Origin: Micractinium sp. NFX-FRZ
Taxonomy: Eukaryota > Chlorophyta > Trebouxiophyceae > Chlorellales > Chlorellaceae
DNA: 64,000 bases
Assembly: GCA_029339195.1 (NCBI GenBank)
Contig: JAPTJF010000169.1
Location: 53,877-117,876 of the forward strand
Reading direction: 5' to 3'
Under the pieces are notes generated by a model. It searched no databases, was not told the DNA's origin, and worked only from the letters and a program-made list of their open reading frames with translations. This document shows positions 41,803 through 54,200 of the stretch, piece by piece. The stretch's first letter is position 1. Every line of letters begins with the position of its first letter. Both the position numbers and the translations under genes were made by a program.

Positions 41803-42514
41803 GACGGAGAGAGCGGCGAGCAGCCGAAAGTTGACGAGGCAGCAGCGGCGGCTTGGAGGGGTGGGCAAGGTTGGCTGCAAGTGCGCTGAGGTAGGGCGAA
41901 AGCTGTTCGGTTGCTTAGGAGGTTGATCGGAGAGCGCTGGCAGGGAGTCCAAGGGATGGTGAGAAGGCCACCTCCCTGCTTTGTGGGCACATGTCAGAGA
42001 GAGCCGAAAGTCGCCTGCATGTTTACGTGTGAGCGCGAGAGTTGAGCCTGGGCCTTGCCAGTCTTCTTGTGCCTGGGGGAGAAACCTCGCAGGCAAGCAG
42101 GGTTTGTGTAGGGACGCCTAGGGACAGTTTGGGAGCAGGGCACCCGGCTCGGTTGAGGAATAGATTGCTGGGAAGGGGGCGGACAGCCTTTGTACCTCAC
42201 GCTGGCACTCCGAGGGGAAGTGAGCACAGACTGACCGTCGCCGCCCGTCTGACCGCCGCCCGCTCACTCACCGCCCGCCAGCAGCGACCTCCTGCCCCTG
42301 CCACCCGCCAACTCTTGCTCACGCCTCCCTGACCCATGCCCTTTGCTGCAAACCCTCTGGCGCAGCCTTTTTCAACCCCGCCAAGCACCACCGGTACCGC
42401 ACTCTACCTCGCGAGCACCTTACCGCACACCAGCCCACCACACGCAGCCCAGCCCTTATAGCGCGCGCCTGCCTACTCCCCACCACCCCGCCCGGCACCA
42501 ATCCACCACCAACC
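41803..42514. promoter_or_regulatory. Bidirectional promoter region between the four-TM paralogues
   Basis: 712 bp separates the two outward start codons. A TTATAG box-like sequence lies at about 42456, some 60 bp before the + start. The region must carry both promoters if the models are right. Confidence 0.45.
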
Positions 42515-45483
42515 ATGGCAGCCGCCAGCGGATTGGTCCACCGGGGCCTGGCCTGGCTCTTCATCCTGCTCGCCTTTGCCGGCTGGGTGCTCATGCTTTC
42601 GGGTGTGGCCGCCCTTCAGCAGGTGGGAGCTCGCCTTGAGCTGGAAACCTGGGCAATGTCGTGGTGGTTGGGTTGGTGGGCAGGCCTGGCGTGCGCCGTG
42701 CTCTGAGCAGCGGTCCCCTTTCCGCAGGCAAGCCAGCCAGCACCTGCACGCCACCGGTCGCCTGCTGCCAGCTCTTTCGTGACAGGGTGCCTGTTCAGGC
42801 TGCCATGAGCGCCCCCCCACGGCGCCCGCCGCCGCAGCTCACAGCAATAAGCCGCTCCCTGGCTGCAATTATTGTACGCAGCTCCTTGGCTGCATTATTG
42901 TAACGCAGCTGTCTGGCTGCAAGTATCGCAGCTCCTTGGCTGCATTATTGTAACGCAGCTGTCTGGCTGCAAGTATTAAACGCATCTCCCTGGGTGCCCC
43001 CTGGCCCCCTCACAAGCACCCCCCACCCCCACCGCCCATCCCCACCCTCCTCCTGCAGTCCTGCAACAGCAACCCCAGCTTTGCGCAGATCGTGCGGGAG
43101 ACGGTGGGGCTTGGCGGCCTGCAGCAGCCAAACCCGCTGGTCGGCATGGCAGGCTACCTGGCACCCGTCGGCTGCAACAAGGTCTTCAGGTGGGCCAGGT
43201 GCCAGGTGGTGTGCTTGTGGTTTGCACTTCAATGGTTGTACCAGGGCTCAGGAAATGTAGCGAGGGAGACGCAATTGATATAGGTGCTCTGCTGGGGGGC
43301 AAGGCCTTTGGGCGGTGGGAGGGTAGGGCTGCTGGGCGAGGCAGGGAGCGCATGTGCACCGCCTGTAGGTGGTGGTTCCCCACAGGCCTATCATCTCCTG
43401 CCTTGCAAACCACATGCCGCCTCTTCCCCTCCCCCGTCCCCCCGTTCCGGCTACACCTTGTGGGTCGCGGCCCCTTCCACCTCTAGGGTACAGCACCTGC
43501 TGCTGGTTCTTACATTTACCCGTTTTTATTCCTTGTGCACAAGAAACCGTCCCCTTCCCCCTCCCCCTCTCCAGCTACACCTGGTGGATCGTGGCCTTCC
43601 ACCTCGTGGTGCTGCTGCTGCTGGCTGCTGGCGCCACCACGCTGATTGGCACGATGCGCGGCACCATGGTGGCGCTGTCGGCCACACTGCTGGTGCTGCT
43701 GATGGACACGGGTGAGTGGGCTGGGGCGGGGGCAGGGTCAGTCAAGAATTCGCCTTTGCGATGCTTGCATCAAGCTGGTATGGAGAGCTCAGTGCTGGGG
43801 GGGAGAGCTGGGCACGGGTGGGATTGCAGGCTGGGGCAGCCGCCCGCCTGTTGCTGCTGATGGGACACCGGTGAGTGGGTAGGTGTGAGACATTTTGCCG
43901 AATTGTGCTTGCTTCGGGCCTGCGCCCATCCCCGCCGCCCACGCCTCATCCGCTCTCCTCTGCCTCCCTCCCCTGCTGTGTGTGTGCTGGCCCTGCCGTG
44001 CCCGCTGCCACGCCAAACACGTGCCCCTACTTGAACACCCTGCTTTCATCATTTGGGCTGGCATGCTCTGCCAGCTTTTCTGGCATGCTCTGCCAGCTGT
44101 TGACACTTGGTTGCCTGCTTGCGCCCGTGCCCTGCAGCCAACACCTACCTCTACTTCAACGAAATCCCCGGCCTCTCTGGTGGGTGGGTGGGTGGGTGGG
44201 TGGATGACAATGGGAATGTTGCAGCCTCATCAGCGGGTGTACTACTGGGGAGAAGGGTGGGTCTGTACTAGGGTGGCAGAGGCGGGACAGTCCCGCATGC
44301 AGCATCACCTGCTCTCCAGCGCCGCCAGCCCCTTTAAAGCGAGGCTGGCCTCTTGGGCGCTGGTTGCACAGTGTGCATATCATGCCTCCCACCTGGTGTG
44401 CTCTCTCCGTCCGCCCCTGCCTGTGTCTGCCCCCCAGCGCCCCAGGCCGACCCTGCGACCACTGCCATCCGCGCAAGCACGCCTCTGCATGGGCACCTGC
44501 GCTGCCCTGCCTCCCTGCCATGCCGCCCCCCTTGCCCCACAGGCCTGCTCACTCTCAGGCGCTTCCGTGCCGCCATTTTGCTCCCATGGTCACGTCAGTG
44601 CGCAATGCATACCGCCACATTGCATTCCTGTTGCCCACGTCCGTCCTCTCCCCTCCCTCCGCCTGCCCCTTTCCTTCAGGCACAATCCTATCGCGCGCCC
44701 GCGTGCTTGTGGCAGGCGCCATCATTTCCTCAGTCGCCTTCTTCGCCCTCATTGCCATCCTGGGCTGGCACGACGAGGACGTGAGCGTGATGGACAAGAC
44801 GTACGACACGGAAGGTGAGCGCATGATGAGACGGTGCACATGCCGGCTGGGTGCCAGCTGGATGCCAGCTGGCACATTGGAGGGTTTGACGGTAATGAAC
44901 AGATGGGACCAGGTAACAGCAGGGGCAGTCGGCGGTGGGCGTACAGGGGAGGCAGGCAGTGCTGGGTAGACAGTGCGGGGCAGCGGACCTGGCTCCATGA
45001 CATGCAATGCTGCTGCGAGACCCTCCAGGAGCTCCCCCTTGCCTCCCTCCCTCCCTCCCTCCCCACCTACCTACCTGTCTACCAACCTCTCCCCTCGCCC
45101 TCCCTCTCCCCTCCCTCCCCTTGGCAGCCGCTGGCAGGAAGCGGGCTCCTGTCAAGAAGAAGGGCGGCCTCCTGGGCAAGCTGTTTGGGGGTGGCACTGC
45201 CGCCAGACAGGGGGAGGGGACGCCGGGGACGGGCGCCCCCGGCAGCCCCCGCATGGTGCAGGTGCCGCACGCGCCAGTGGTGCCCACCTCCACCGCCGCC
45301 TATGCTGGCACCCCTCCCTACGCTGGGCCCACCATGACTGGCGCTGCCGGGGCCGCCCAGCCCCACACCACCACCACCACCACGTCCTACACTGTCCAGG
45401 TGCCAGTTGCCTCCGCCACCAGCAGCCCCACCGCTGTGCCGATGAGCACGGGGGCGGCACCCGTCACCACCCGGCTGGCCTGA
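42515..45483 (+). CDS. Four-TM membrane protein, 302 aa (paralogue 2)
   Basis: Six exons: 42515-42622, 43059-43189, 43575-43711, 44138-44179, 44680-44814 and 45128-45483, all phases consistent. Helix 1 (WLFILLAFAGWVLMLSGVAAL), a Cys loop (SCNSN), helix 2 (TWWIVAFHLVVLLLLAAGA), helix 3 (VALSATLLVLLMDTANTY), LYFNEIPGLSG, helix 4 (VLVAGAIISSVAFFALIAIL). The C-terminal exon adds about 118 residues absent from paralogue 1: a basic KRAPVKKKGG start and a Thr/Pro/Val-rich tail with a TTTTTT run. Shared motifs GWVL.L.GVAALQQ, TWWI, LLVLLMD and YFN..L.G, and four shared intron positions and phases, show common origin with paralogue 1. The function is unknown. Confidence 0.85.
42850..42985. repeat. Intronic tandem repeat (about 53-bp unit)
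   Basis: Units built on GCAGCTCCTTGGCTGCATTA, TTGTAACGCAGCTG and TCTGGCTGCAAGTAT repeat about two and a half times in intron 1 of paralogue 2. The units are AT-richer than their surroundings. Confidence 0.85.
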
Positions 45484-46030
45484 AGCATCATGCAGTTGGG
45501 ACGAATGGCACGATTGGGTGTGGATTGAATCTAGTGAGAGCAGCAGCGGCTGGAGCGGCAACCAGCCTACAGCGTGCAAAGATTGGGGCCGCATGGGGGG
45601 TGAGCAGAGGGAAGATGGGCGGGCACCCTGCACTGAACAGGCGGCAGGCGCAAGCAGAAGGCATGTGATGCTGCATCTTTCCCCCCATTTTGGTGCTGTA
45701 GCATTGTGCAGACAGCCTACTCTTGTGAAAGACGTTGACAAACTTTGGAGCTCACCGGGGAGGCAGCCCACATTCTTGGTGTGTCTGACCCCTTAACGCA
45801 CACGCATGGGACAGCTGCCCCTGCCCCGTCAGCGCCCGCATGCACCTTGGACAGCCTCAGACCAGCCCTTGGCAGGACAGACACTCAGGCCACCCTACGG
45901 AATCTCGCCCACACAGTACACAAACGGCGCAGCAGACAGCCGGCGGCCCCTCTATCTTCGAACCCGACACGCGCAACGCACCCCCAGCCCACGCCACTCG
46001 CAGCCTGCCGCACCGCGCACTGCCTGCCCC
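45484..46030. other. Intergenic region
   Basis: 547 bp between the stop of four-TM paralogue 2 and the start of the SYLF gene on the same strand. It includes the 3' UTR of the first and the promoter of the second. No distinct element was seen. Confidence 0.4.
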
Positions 46031-49000
46031 ATGAGCGCCCACGAGGGAAGCCGGCTGCTGCAGCAGGCGGCCACCGAGGGCGTGGAAATCCTCAACAGCC
46101 TGTCCACCGTCTGCCGCTCCCGCTACCAGTGCCCGCCGCTGAGCCCCTCATACATCGGCGAAGCCAAAGGCGTGCTGCTGCTGAGGGGCACCAAGATGGG
46201 TAAGGCATGAGGCTCCAACTCCAAAAAAAGGTTCTTGCTGGGCCGCAGTGGGGGGCAGGTGTGTGAGGGGTGGTGCATGCATACATATGGGTTGATTGCC
46301 GGCTGGTGGGTGTGCGGGTGCGCTCTCAACGGCCGGCCTCTCGTCGGCCCGCCGGAACCCCGCCTATGCGCTCCCCATCATGCTTGCTCAGCCCGCCTGC
46401 CAGCAGTGCTTCCTGCCACCCCCTCCCCGGTCTGTTCCTCAGGCGCCACTCCTCACCCAACACAACCGCCCCCCTCCCCATGTCGCTACTTGTTACACTT
46501 GGAAAACACGCCTCACTCCACCCCTCTTCGCTCCAGGCCTGGGCCTGGGTTTTGGCTCCAGCCACGGAATCCTACTGGCACGCCTGCCATCCCACACCTC
46601 GCTGGGTGGCACCCCCACCGAGCCCGCCCGCTGGTCTGCCCCGGTGTTCCTCAAGGTGCGGGCACTGGGCGATAGTGGGGAAGCAGGCTGGCTGGCCGGC
46701 GGTGCAGAGAGCAAGGCAGAGGTGTCTAGCTTGCAAGCATCAAGGGTGGACGTGTCAGGGGTGGACTTGCGAGGGATGGATGCGTCTAGCTGTAAGGTCA
46801 GGAAGTGGCCTGAGCGTGTTGCAGCGGGATGACCCCGCTGTGACAACAGGCCCAGGGTGGGTGAGGTTCAGGCCAGAAAGGTGAGCGCTGCAGGGAAGTG
46901 CGTGTGGCGAAGGGCGAGCGGGGGGGCGGGGGCAGCACTGGGACCAGGCTGGCCGGGCAGGCGCTAAGTGCCCCCAGCTCATGATGAGCACTCTCATCAA
47001 GATTCTCTAATTCCAACAAGATACTCTCATTCCCATGCCCCATGCCCTCGGCACCCAAGCATGTGACACGGCCCGCCCTGCCCTAACCTGCCCTGTCGCT
47101 GCCCGCCTCCACTCCTCCCCCGCCTCCCGCCTGGCTGCCCACGCTGCCTCCCAGAGTGACGATTGGACACGCGGGCCGGGCTCCATGGCCGTTTCAAGCG
47201 CTCAACTCGTACCCCCTATTCAAGCATGCCATGCAACATCATACGTACGCCCCCACCTGCCTGCCCTCCTGCCCCCCAGGTGACCATGGGCCACGCTGGT
47301 TTCATTGCCGGCTTTGAGAAGGTCGACTCATTCCTGCTGGCCATGACGCCCAAGCTGGTGCAGCAGCTGCAGACGGGCAGGTGAGCCCTGCAGGGGGGTG
47401 AGCCCAGCGGGCTGGCAGGTGAGCCCAGCGGGCGGCAGGCGGTCCAGGAGGCGGGCAGGCGGTCAGCAGGCGGGCAGGTGGGGAACGCTGCTCTACAGGC
47501 AGATGCTGACCAGTGCTCTGCATGCCACGCACCCGTATGGCTGCCATTTCGCTTGGCAGCTTCCAGCACCCCTGAAAGGGGCATCTGCACACGGGCGGGC
47601 ACTGTTAGGGAGGGCGGGCATTGTGGGGTGACCCGACGAGAGGACTCTCACGATAGCCGGCCCTCCCCTGCTCTCTTTTCCGCCCCTGTGCAGCCATGCC
47701 GTGCTGGGCGTGGACCAAAGCATGGTCATGTTCCAGTCGGAGGTGAGCTGGCACAGCAGGCACATCACAATAACCACAGCATGCAAAGCACATCGACCAC
47801 AGCACATGGACCGCAGTAACACTTGGACAGCTGGCATTCATGGGACAGCTGGCCTCGTCTGCTGCCCGCAGGTCGAGGACAAGAGTGACATCATTGCAGC
47901 CAGCAACAAGAGCGTGGACCTGGCAGGAGTCAAGTGAGCGCCAGCTCAGCGTGAGACAACTACAGTCGCTGACACACTACAGTACAACGTGACTTGGCAG
48001 TCAATTTGACTTGGCCCTGCCTCACGCCTGTAGTCAGCACACCGCGGCACCCTACCGCCAGCCTGACCTGCCTGGTGTTTGCCAGCCAGCCTGGCATTGT
48101 TATGGTGTTGAGGGCTGCACATGAGGGGGGCGAGGCTTGCGTGGCGGGGCTTCGACCCTGCCGCTCCGCACCACCGCCCGGGGTTTCCGCTTCCCGCCTG
48201 CCCTCCACTGCAGCCACTCGTCTGGTGTGATGCTGGACTTTTCTCTGACTGGTGGGCGAGGCGGGGGTGGGGATGGGGTGGGAGGGTTCATTGCTTGGGG
48301 AGGTAGCACCAGGGCAGGGGCAGGTGCAGGCAAGTGCGGCGTCGGTCGGACCATGGGAGTGGCGGACGCAAGTGTGGAGGATGATTCCGTCTCAGTGCAG
48401 GCAGATGCTGGCTGGGGAGCACGGCTGCGCTGGCAGTGGTGCGGCTGCTCGAATTCCTCCCCTGCATGCTCTCTTTTGCAGCTCTCTGCCTGCCTCTCCT
48501 GCTGCACCTTGCCGTGGCGCCGTCGCCAGTGCACTTTGCGTTCCACTCGCTTGCGATTCATTTGCAGCTCAGGCGCAGCTCAATTGCTCGTCCCTGCACC
48601 CCTACCGCCGCCTCCACTCCCAACCCTGGCAGGCGGATCCATGAGCGTCAATGCTGCCAAGATGCGGCAGGTGTATGGCGAGGGGGTGGGCATGACGGAG
48701 GTCATCAAGTGAGTGTGTGTGTGTGTGTGGTGATGGGGCGGGGCCCGTGGCGTTTGGCATGGCACTGCGTCTGCTGCTGCTCGCGGGAGCTGCCAGTGGG
48801 AGCAGGGGAGGTGGCAGGAAGCCTGCAAAGGTGCCACGTCATGCCACGCCCTCATCAGTCCCCATGCCCAACTTGGTTGAACCCCGCGGCCCGCGTGCTT
48901 TGCCAAGACTCGTGCTCTGCACAGGTTTCGCTGCTCAGTGAGGCCTGCCCACCCCATGCGCTGCAGGGGCATCGTGCCTCCCCCTGCTGAGCTGGCGCCC

Positions 49001-49913
49001 CTGTATGAGAAGCTGGCGGAGCTCGTGGTGGTGAGTGGCTGGCGCCTGGCTGGCACGTTGTCTCTTGGAACGCCCCCTGCCAAAGCAGCTGACGCAGGCA
49101 GTTGTTGGCTGCGGAGGCTCATGAACTCACAGTGTACATGAATCGAGGGCATTTTCCGGGGGCGTCTAAGGCATGTGTGGCACGCACTGCCTGCCAAGTT
49201 GCTGGCAGTGGCGAGGACCTGCACGTGTGGAGCGACTCTTCACCTTGCATGTCCCCTGCTCCTGCATGTCCGCGACAGGTCAGTGATTGACCTCAGGTGC
49301 CCTTGCTATCTGCAGGGCGCCACCACCCCCAGCATCTCCCTCACCATCACCAGCCTGCAGCGCATGACTGCAGGTGGGGCGCAGCGTGGGGGTCGCCGCC
49401 TGCGCTGCCTGTGCCGCCTGTGCTGCCTGTGCTGCCTGCGGGAGGGTGCGTTCATGGGCTGCGACACCCCCCGTACTGCGCTGGAGGGGCGCAGCTGCTG
49501 CCGGCAGCTGGCGCTGCTGGCACTTTAGGCCAGGCCCTCCCCTCCCCTCCATGCCTCCCCTTCAACCGTTCACGCCTTCCTCCACACTCGGTGCCCTCCC
49601 CCCCACTGAGTGGCTCACTGCAGGCCCAGAGATGTACTCTGACACACCCGAGCGCCACATGCGCGCCACTACCAGCGCCGGCGCAGGCGGGCAGGCGGCC
49701 ACGGGCGGGCAGAGGGTGATGGCTGTGCCCCTGGGGCCCGCAGCAGCGGCTGCCGGGCCGCCCGCGGGCCCAGCGGCAGCGTCTTCCAAAATGGCGGGGG
49801 CAGTGGCAATGCCGGCGGCGGTGCCTGCTGGTGTGGCCCAGGCGGGCCCAAGCACGCCGGCGATGGGGAGGGCCCCGGGCGGGACGGGGCAAGTGGTGTA
49901 TCGGGCAGCCTGA
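46031..49913 (+). CDS. SYLF-domain (Ysc84/SH3YL1-like) lipid-binding protein
   Basis: Ten exons: 46031-46199, 46537-46655, 47280-47380, 47694-47742, 47872-47933, 48214-48251, 48633-48708, 48967-49030, 49316-49373 and 49624-49913; 341 aa. The SYLF domain (formerly DUF500) spans about residues 10-215: GVEILNSLSTV, YIGEAKGVLLLRGTKMG, GFGSSHGILLARLPS, WSAPVFLKVTMGHAGFIAG, SHAVLGVDQSMVMFQ and SSGVMLDFSLTGGSMSVN. SYLF proteins bind phosphoinositides and act at the endocytic or cortical membrane. This protein lacks the SH3 domain of yeast/animal members and instead ends in an Ala/Gly/Pro-rich tail of about 95 residues. No signal peptide is visible, so it is probably cytosolic at membranes. The donor after 47380 is followed by tandem donor-like repeats. 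Confidence 0.88.
47370..47480 (+). repeat. Tandem donor-like repeats after SYLF exon 3
   Basis: GGGCAGGTGAGCC-type units recur at about 47375, 47415 and 47470 directly after the authentic donor at 47381, giving several potential 5' splice sites. Confidence 0.7.
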
Positions 49914-51277
49914 GGGGGAGGCGGCCAGGGGTGCCCTGGGGCGGGGCGAGGCGGAAGGATGGCGGCGGCAGCGCCTGCGGGGGCTCAGCTCCACCTCCCC
50001 AACCCGAGCCGGGTGGCGCACGGTCTTTTGTAATCTACATGGTCCTGCGTCCTCTCTCTATGAGAGCACAGCGCGTGCTACACACAGGAGGAGGTCCGCC
50101 GTTGCGAGAGCCGCCGAGCGGCGCCGCTGCCGGGGCCCCAACCTGGGTCTCTCCAGGAACAATACGCGCGTTTAACTTGCAATTCGGCTGTTCTAAGGAC
50201 ACCCTGTGGGTTTCATGCCTCGGCTAACCACGTCAGCAGCCTGGGCTAGCCCGGAGGCCGACGGGCCATGCCTTCGGTTTGCGCCCGCACTGCCGGCGCA
50301 AGCACTCCGATCACGTTCCAGGCTTTCCTGCAGCCCGCAAGGCGCGCCGCCACCATCCTCAGATTGCGGTTCGCAAGCGCCTCTTGTGTTACCGCCTCCA
50401 ATCAATGCCGCGCCTACACGTCATCCTGGGGCCCTCTGTCGAGCCGCCTGCCGCCCAGGCAGTGCAAGCAGCTTGAACTTGGCCAGCCCCACTGGCAGTA
50501 GGCAGCCTCCCACCACTGGTCTGGGCACCCCCCGGGGGGGGGCCTATGCCACCCTGCCACCCAGGCGCCCTCTTGTATATCTCAGCAGTTCTATGCTGTT
50601 TTAGCCAGGGAGCTACTGGATGCCGGCAAGAGCGGGCGGGCGCAGCACTGCACGGGGCGAGGCTGCGCAGGGCTGCGCCGGCGCTGCCGTGAGCGGTGGT
50701 GTGAACTAGGCGGTGTCCAGCGGCGCGTTGCAAGACATGTCCACGAAGGGTCAGGTGAGGTGAAACAGGCGCAACGCAGGCATGGCTGAAGCACAGAATG
50801 TGTGGCCTGCTGCTCACGAAGGCGCGACTGCAGGCAGAGGCCGGCAGACGGGCCTTGCCAGCGGCAGCGGCCGCAGCAGGTGCTGCCGCGCTCTGGATCA
50901 ACACGCCGGAGCTGCGCCGCACATCCAGCATCATCCAGGCTGCGGAATGCAGGCACGGATGCCGCGAGGCGCACAGGAACCAACAAAACCCCGATGGAGG
51001 GGGACCATGTCAGGGTCCCTCCGACCGCCCAGCCTCCCACTTTAGCAGCGAACTCGAACTGGGTGTCCCTGATTAGGTCTGCTCACCGGAGACCACCGCC
51101 GCTGCTCACCGGAGACCGAGACCACCGCAGCTCGACAGCGTGGCTTCCCCAGAGGACACATTCGCACGGAGCCAACTAAAGGAACTCTTCCCTGGTTCGG
51201 GCTTCGAGCATCGTTCGCACCTGGCATCGTCTGTGCAGGGCGGGAGGCTGGCAGGAGCGGTGTCAGCGGCAGGAGCG
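49914..51277. other. Intergenic region
   Basis: 1.36 kb between the SYLF gene and the FN3/propeller gene, including a TGTAA at 50029. Open frames on both strands show no recognisable motif. A short tandem repeat of GCTCACCGGAGACC lies at about 51080-51125. Confidence 0.4.
50029..50033 (+). promoter_or_regulatory. TGTAA poly(A) signal
   Basis: TGTAA lies 115 bp after the SYLF stop and is its likely 3'-end signal. Confidence 0.5.
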
Positions 51278-54200
51278 ATGCACCCTTCAGCGTGGCGCAC
51301 TTGCGCCGCGCTCGCCCTCTTAGCGTGCTTCACGTCACAAGGTGCACAAATGAATGCATGATGCGCGTATCTGTGCAGACACAGCTGACAACAGCGGCGG
51401 GCGTACTCCCGCGGCACGGCGTCTTGTGGGGTAGCCCTGCCTCCGCCACTCTGATACTCTGAACACCGATTTTAGCAGCAGGGAGTGCAGGTTGATCAGC
51501 AGAGGAGGAGCGCATGCATGGTCCGGGTGTGACTTGTTCCAACGGCGGCGCCGGCCCGGGCTGGAGCGCCGCCGCTCTACCCCCACGTCTGGTGCCGCAG
51601 TCACCTGACCCCTACTGCTGCTGGTGCTCCTGACGCTGCGAGTTGCAGGCACATGGGCGCAACATGCGACGGCGGCAGCAGGCGTCACAGCAGCAGCTGT
51701 GTGAGTGCCGCCGGCTGCGTCAGCTGCTGCGTCAGCTGCCAGCGCAGCACGTCCCTTGCCGCCAGTCGTCCTTTTGGCCGCCCTCTGCCCCGCTCCCAAT
51801 GCTGAGGCCGCCCGCCCCCTGCACCGGCTGCCTGCTTGCAGCACTCGCCCAGGCGCCCCCACCGTCACTGCCACCATCTCCCGAGTGACGGTCACCGTGA
51901 CGGTCACACCGCCAAGGAGCAATGGCGGCGCAGGTGCGCCCGCTCGCCTGCTTCTGCGCTCGTTTTGCGCTGCACCTTGCGGAGCGCTGCAGGCGTGCTT
52001 TGGCCTGCCGCACGCTGCGCTTTGCACGCCCTCCTGCCAGGGCTACGTGCCCTGCTCTGTACTGAACAAGAGCTATGGGATGCAGCCCGCCCGCCCTGCC
52101 AGCGCACTAATGTCCCGCCCGCGCCAATCACAAGCACTGCTCAGCAGAGCGACCGTGCAATATACCCATCCTGTCGGTCCGCGTGTGCACCTTCCTCTGC
52201 AGCCATCCAGTCATACCGCGTTGTGGGCGTGCCACAGGCACCCCACACTGCCAGCGGACCCATCACAGTGACTCTCACCGCCGGCAAGACGAGGGCCACC
52301 TTCCTACCGGGCGTGGCTGGCAAGGCCATGCTGGCGGGCCAGTACAAGTGCGCGGGGGCCGGCGGGGCTGGGGGCAGGGGCAGGTGGTGGCCGCGCGGAG
52401 CGTGCTGGGCGTGCTGGGCGCGCTGGCCCAGGGGCGGCAAGCACGCCCAGCAGGTCCCGCAGGGCAGGGCTCTAACCAGACACGCACCCAGTTGCACAGC
52501 AGTCTTGTGCACTGACTGACTTGTACTGCCTTGCACCCCACGTGTACTGCAGGCCCGGCGTGGCGTACACGTTCCAGGCGTATGCCAAGAACAGCAAGGG
52601 CGAGAGCCTGCCCAGCAAGGCTTCTGCCCGGGTCCTCACACCTGAGAGGTGAGCTCTACTCAAGCTGTGTGGGGCATGAGCATGCTTTGGGATACTACAC
52701 TGGGATACTTACACTGGGATGTACTGTTAGCAGACATGCAGGGGGCAGGGGGGGAGCTGAGGTCAGCTGCCAGTGGCAGAGCACCCGCTGGCCAGACAAC
52801 GTCCCTTGCCATGCCATGCCTTGCCGCCTACCCGTCCTTACGTTTGGACCATGGCCTGCCTGCTGCCGGTCTGGCTGCCTCACAAGCTGTTGCTTGCTCC
52901 TCTTTGAGCCTCAACTGCCGCCCCCTGGCCGCCGTGCCCGCTGCCTGCAGCACCAAGCCCTGCGCCCCCACAATCGCCCGCGCCTACCTGTCGGGAGACA
53001 ACATCTTTGTTGAGGTGGCCCCCTCTGCCGCCAAGACTGCCTGCCCAGGTTGGGAGCTGCACGCTGCCCTGTGTGCTTGCACCCCTTGGTTGTGGGGCTG
53101 GCCCCCGCTCAGCGGTCTTGGAAAACCATCCTCAGGCCAAACCGGCTGACGGCTGCCTGCTCACACGCTGAGCAGCGCTACTGGCAGGGAAGAGAGCGCG
53201 CATGTGTGTGTGTGTGTGTGGTGTGTGTGAAGGTGTGCGGGTGGCGCTGCAGAGCAACAACTCAGCTAAGACCCTGACCATGACACATCCCTGTCCTGCC
53301 CTGTGCCACCGTTGTTGAGCCGCCCTGCTCTTCACCCACCCGCCTGCCCGCCCTTCCGCCTGTCCGCCCACACGCGTGTTTGCAGTTGTGGATTCGTATC
53401 GTGTGGAGGGCCTCGCAGCCGGCGGCGGCAGAAAGATTGTGTCTGGGCCTGCCATCGACCTCGCCACCGGCCAGGTGGGCGCCGACGCATGCAGCCGCTG
53501 CCGGCTCCCAGTGGAGTTGCATGTCACTGAGTGATTGATTGATTGCCCCCCTACCTCTCGCCCCCCGCAGAAGCGGTTCTCCTTCAAGGCTGGCACGGCG
53601 GGCAGGGCGGGCGAGTACGCTTGCGCCTTCCCCGCAGCCAAGTACAAGTTCCAGGCGTACGCCAGGAACGACGCAGGGGAGGGCGGCGCCAGCCTGGCAT
53701 CGGCGCTGATCACCGCCAAGAAGACGTGAGCCAGGGCGGCAGGGCGGGGCGGGGTTGCTGGGCGGCGGGTGCTGGGTGCTGGTGTGCAATGCCGCGGATG
53801 CAGGCCGCCCCGCACACCCCACACATCCCAATGGCCTCACACCCTCCCGTTGCCTGTCTGCCTGCCTGCCTGCCTGCCTGGTTGCAGGTGCGCGCCCCCG
53901 CCCCCGCCCAAGTCGCCCCCGCCGCCCCGGCCACCCCCGCCGTCCCCCTCCCCGCCCCCTCCATCCCCACCCCCTCCATCCCCGTCGCCGCCTCCCCCAA
54001 GGCGCTCCCCGCCCCCTCCCCCCCCGCCTCCGCAATCCCCGCCCCCACCAGCTGAAGCCCTCCCTGCGGTAAGCGGCAAGGCACCGCGCCTAGGGCTGAT
54101 GTGCAAATGCACGATGTGCTTGCTGCGGGCCCCGCTGGCTCATTCCGTGACACCAACGTTGTCAGCCCCTACCGACTTGCTCTTTTGCGGCGAGGCTGCC

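Noticed and set aside
51603..51660. Hydrophobic stretch PLLLLVLLTLRVAGTWA as the signal peptide of the FN3 gene
   Set aside because: A TGA stands directly before it in frame and there is no ATG. The exon 51278-51341 gives a proper signal peptide and joins in phase at 51649.
53200..53230. GT-repeat run near 53203-53229 as a regulatory element
   Set aside because: A short simple repeat in an intron; similar GT runs occur elsewhere (for example 48713-48730), with no further evidence.
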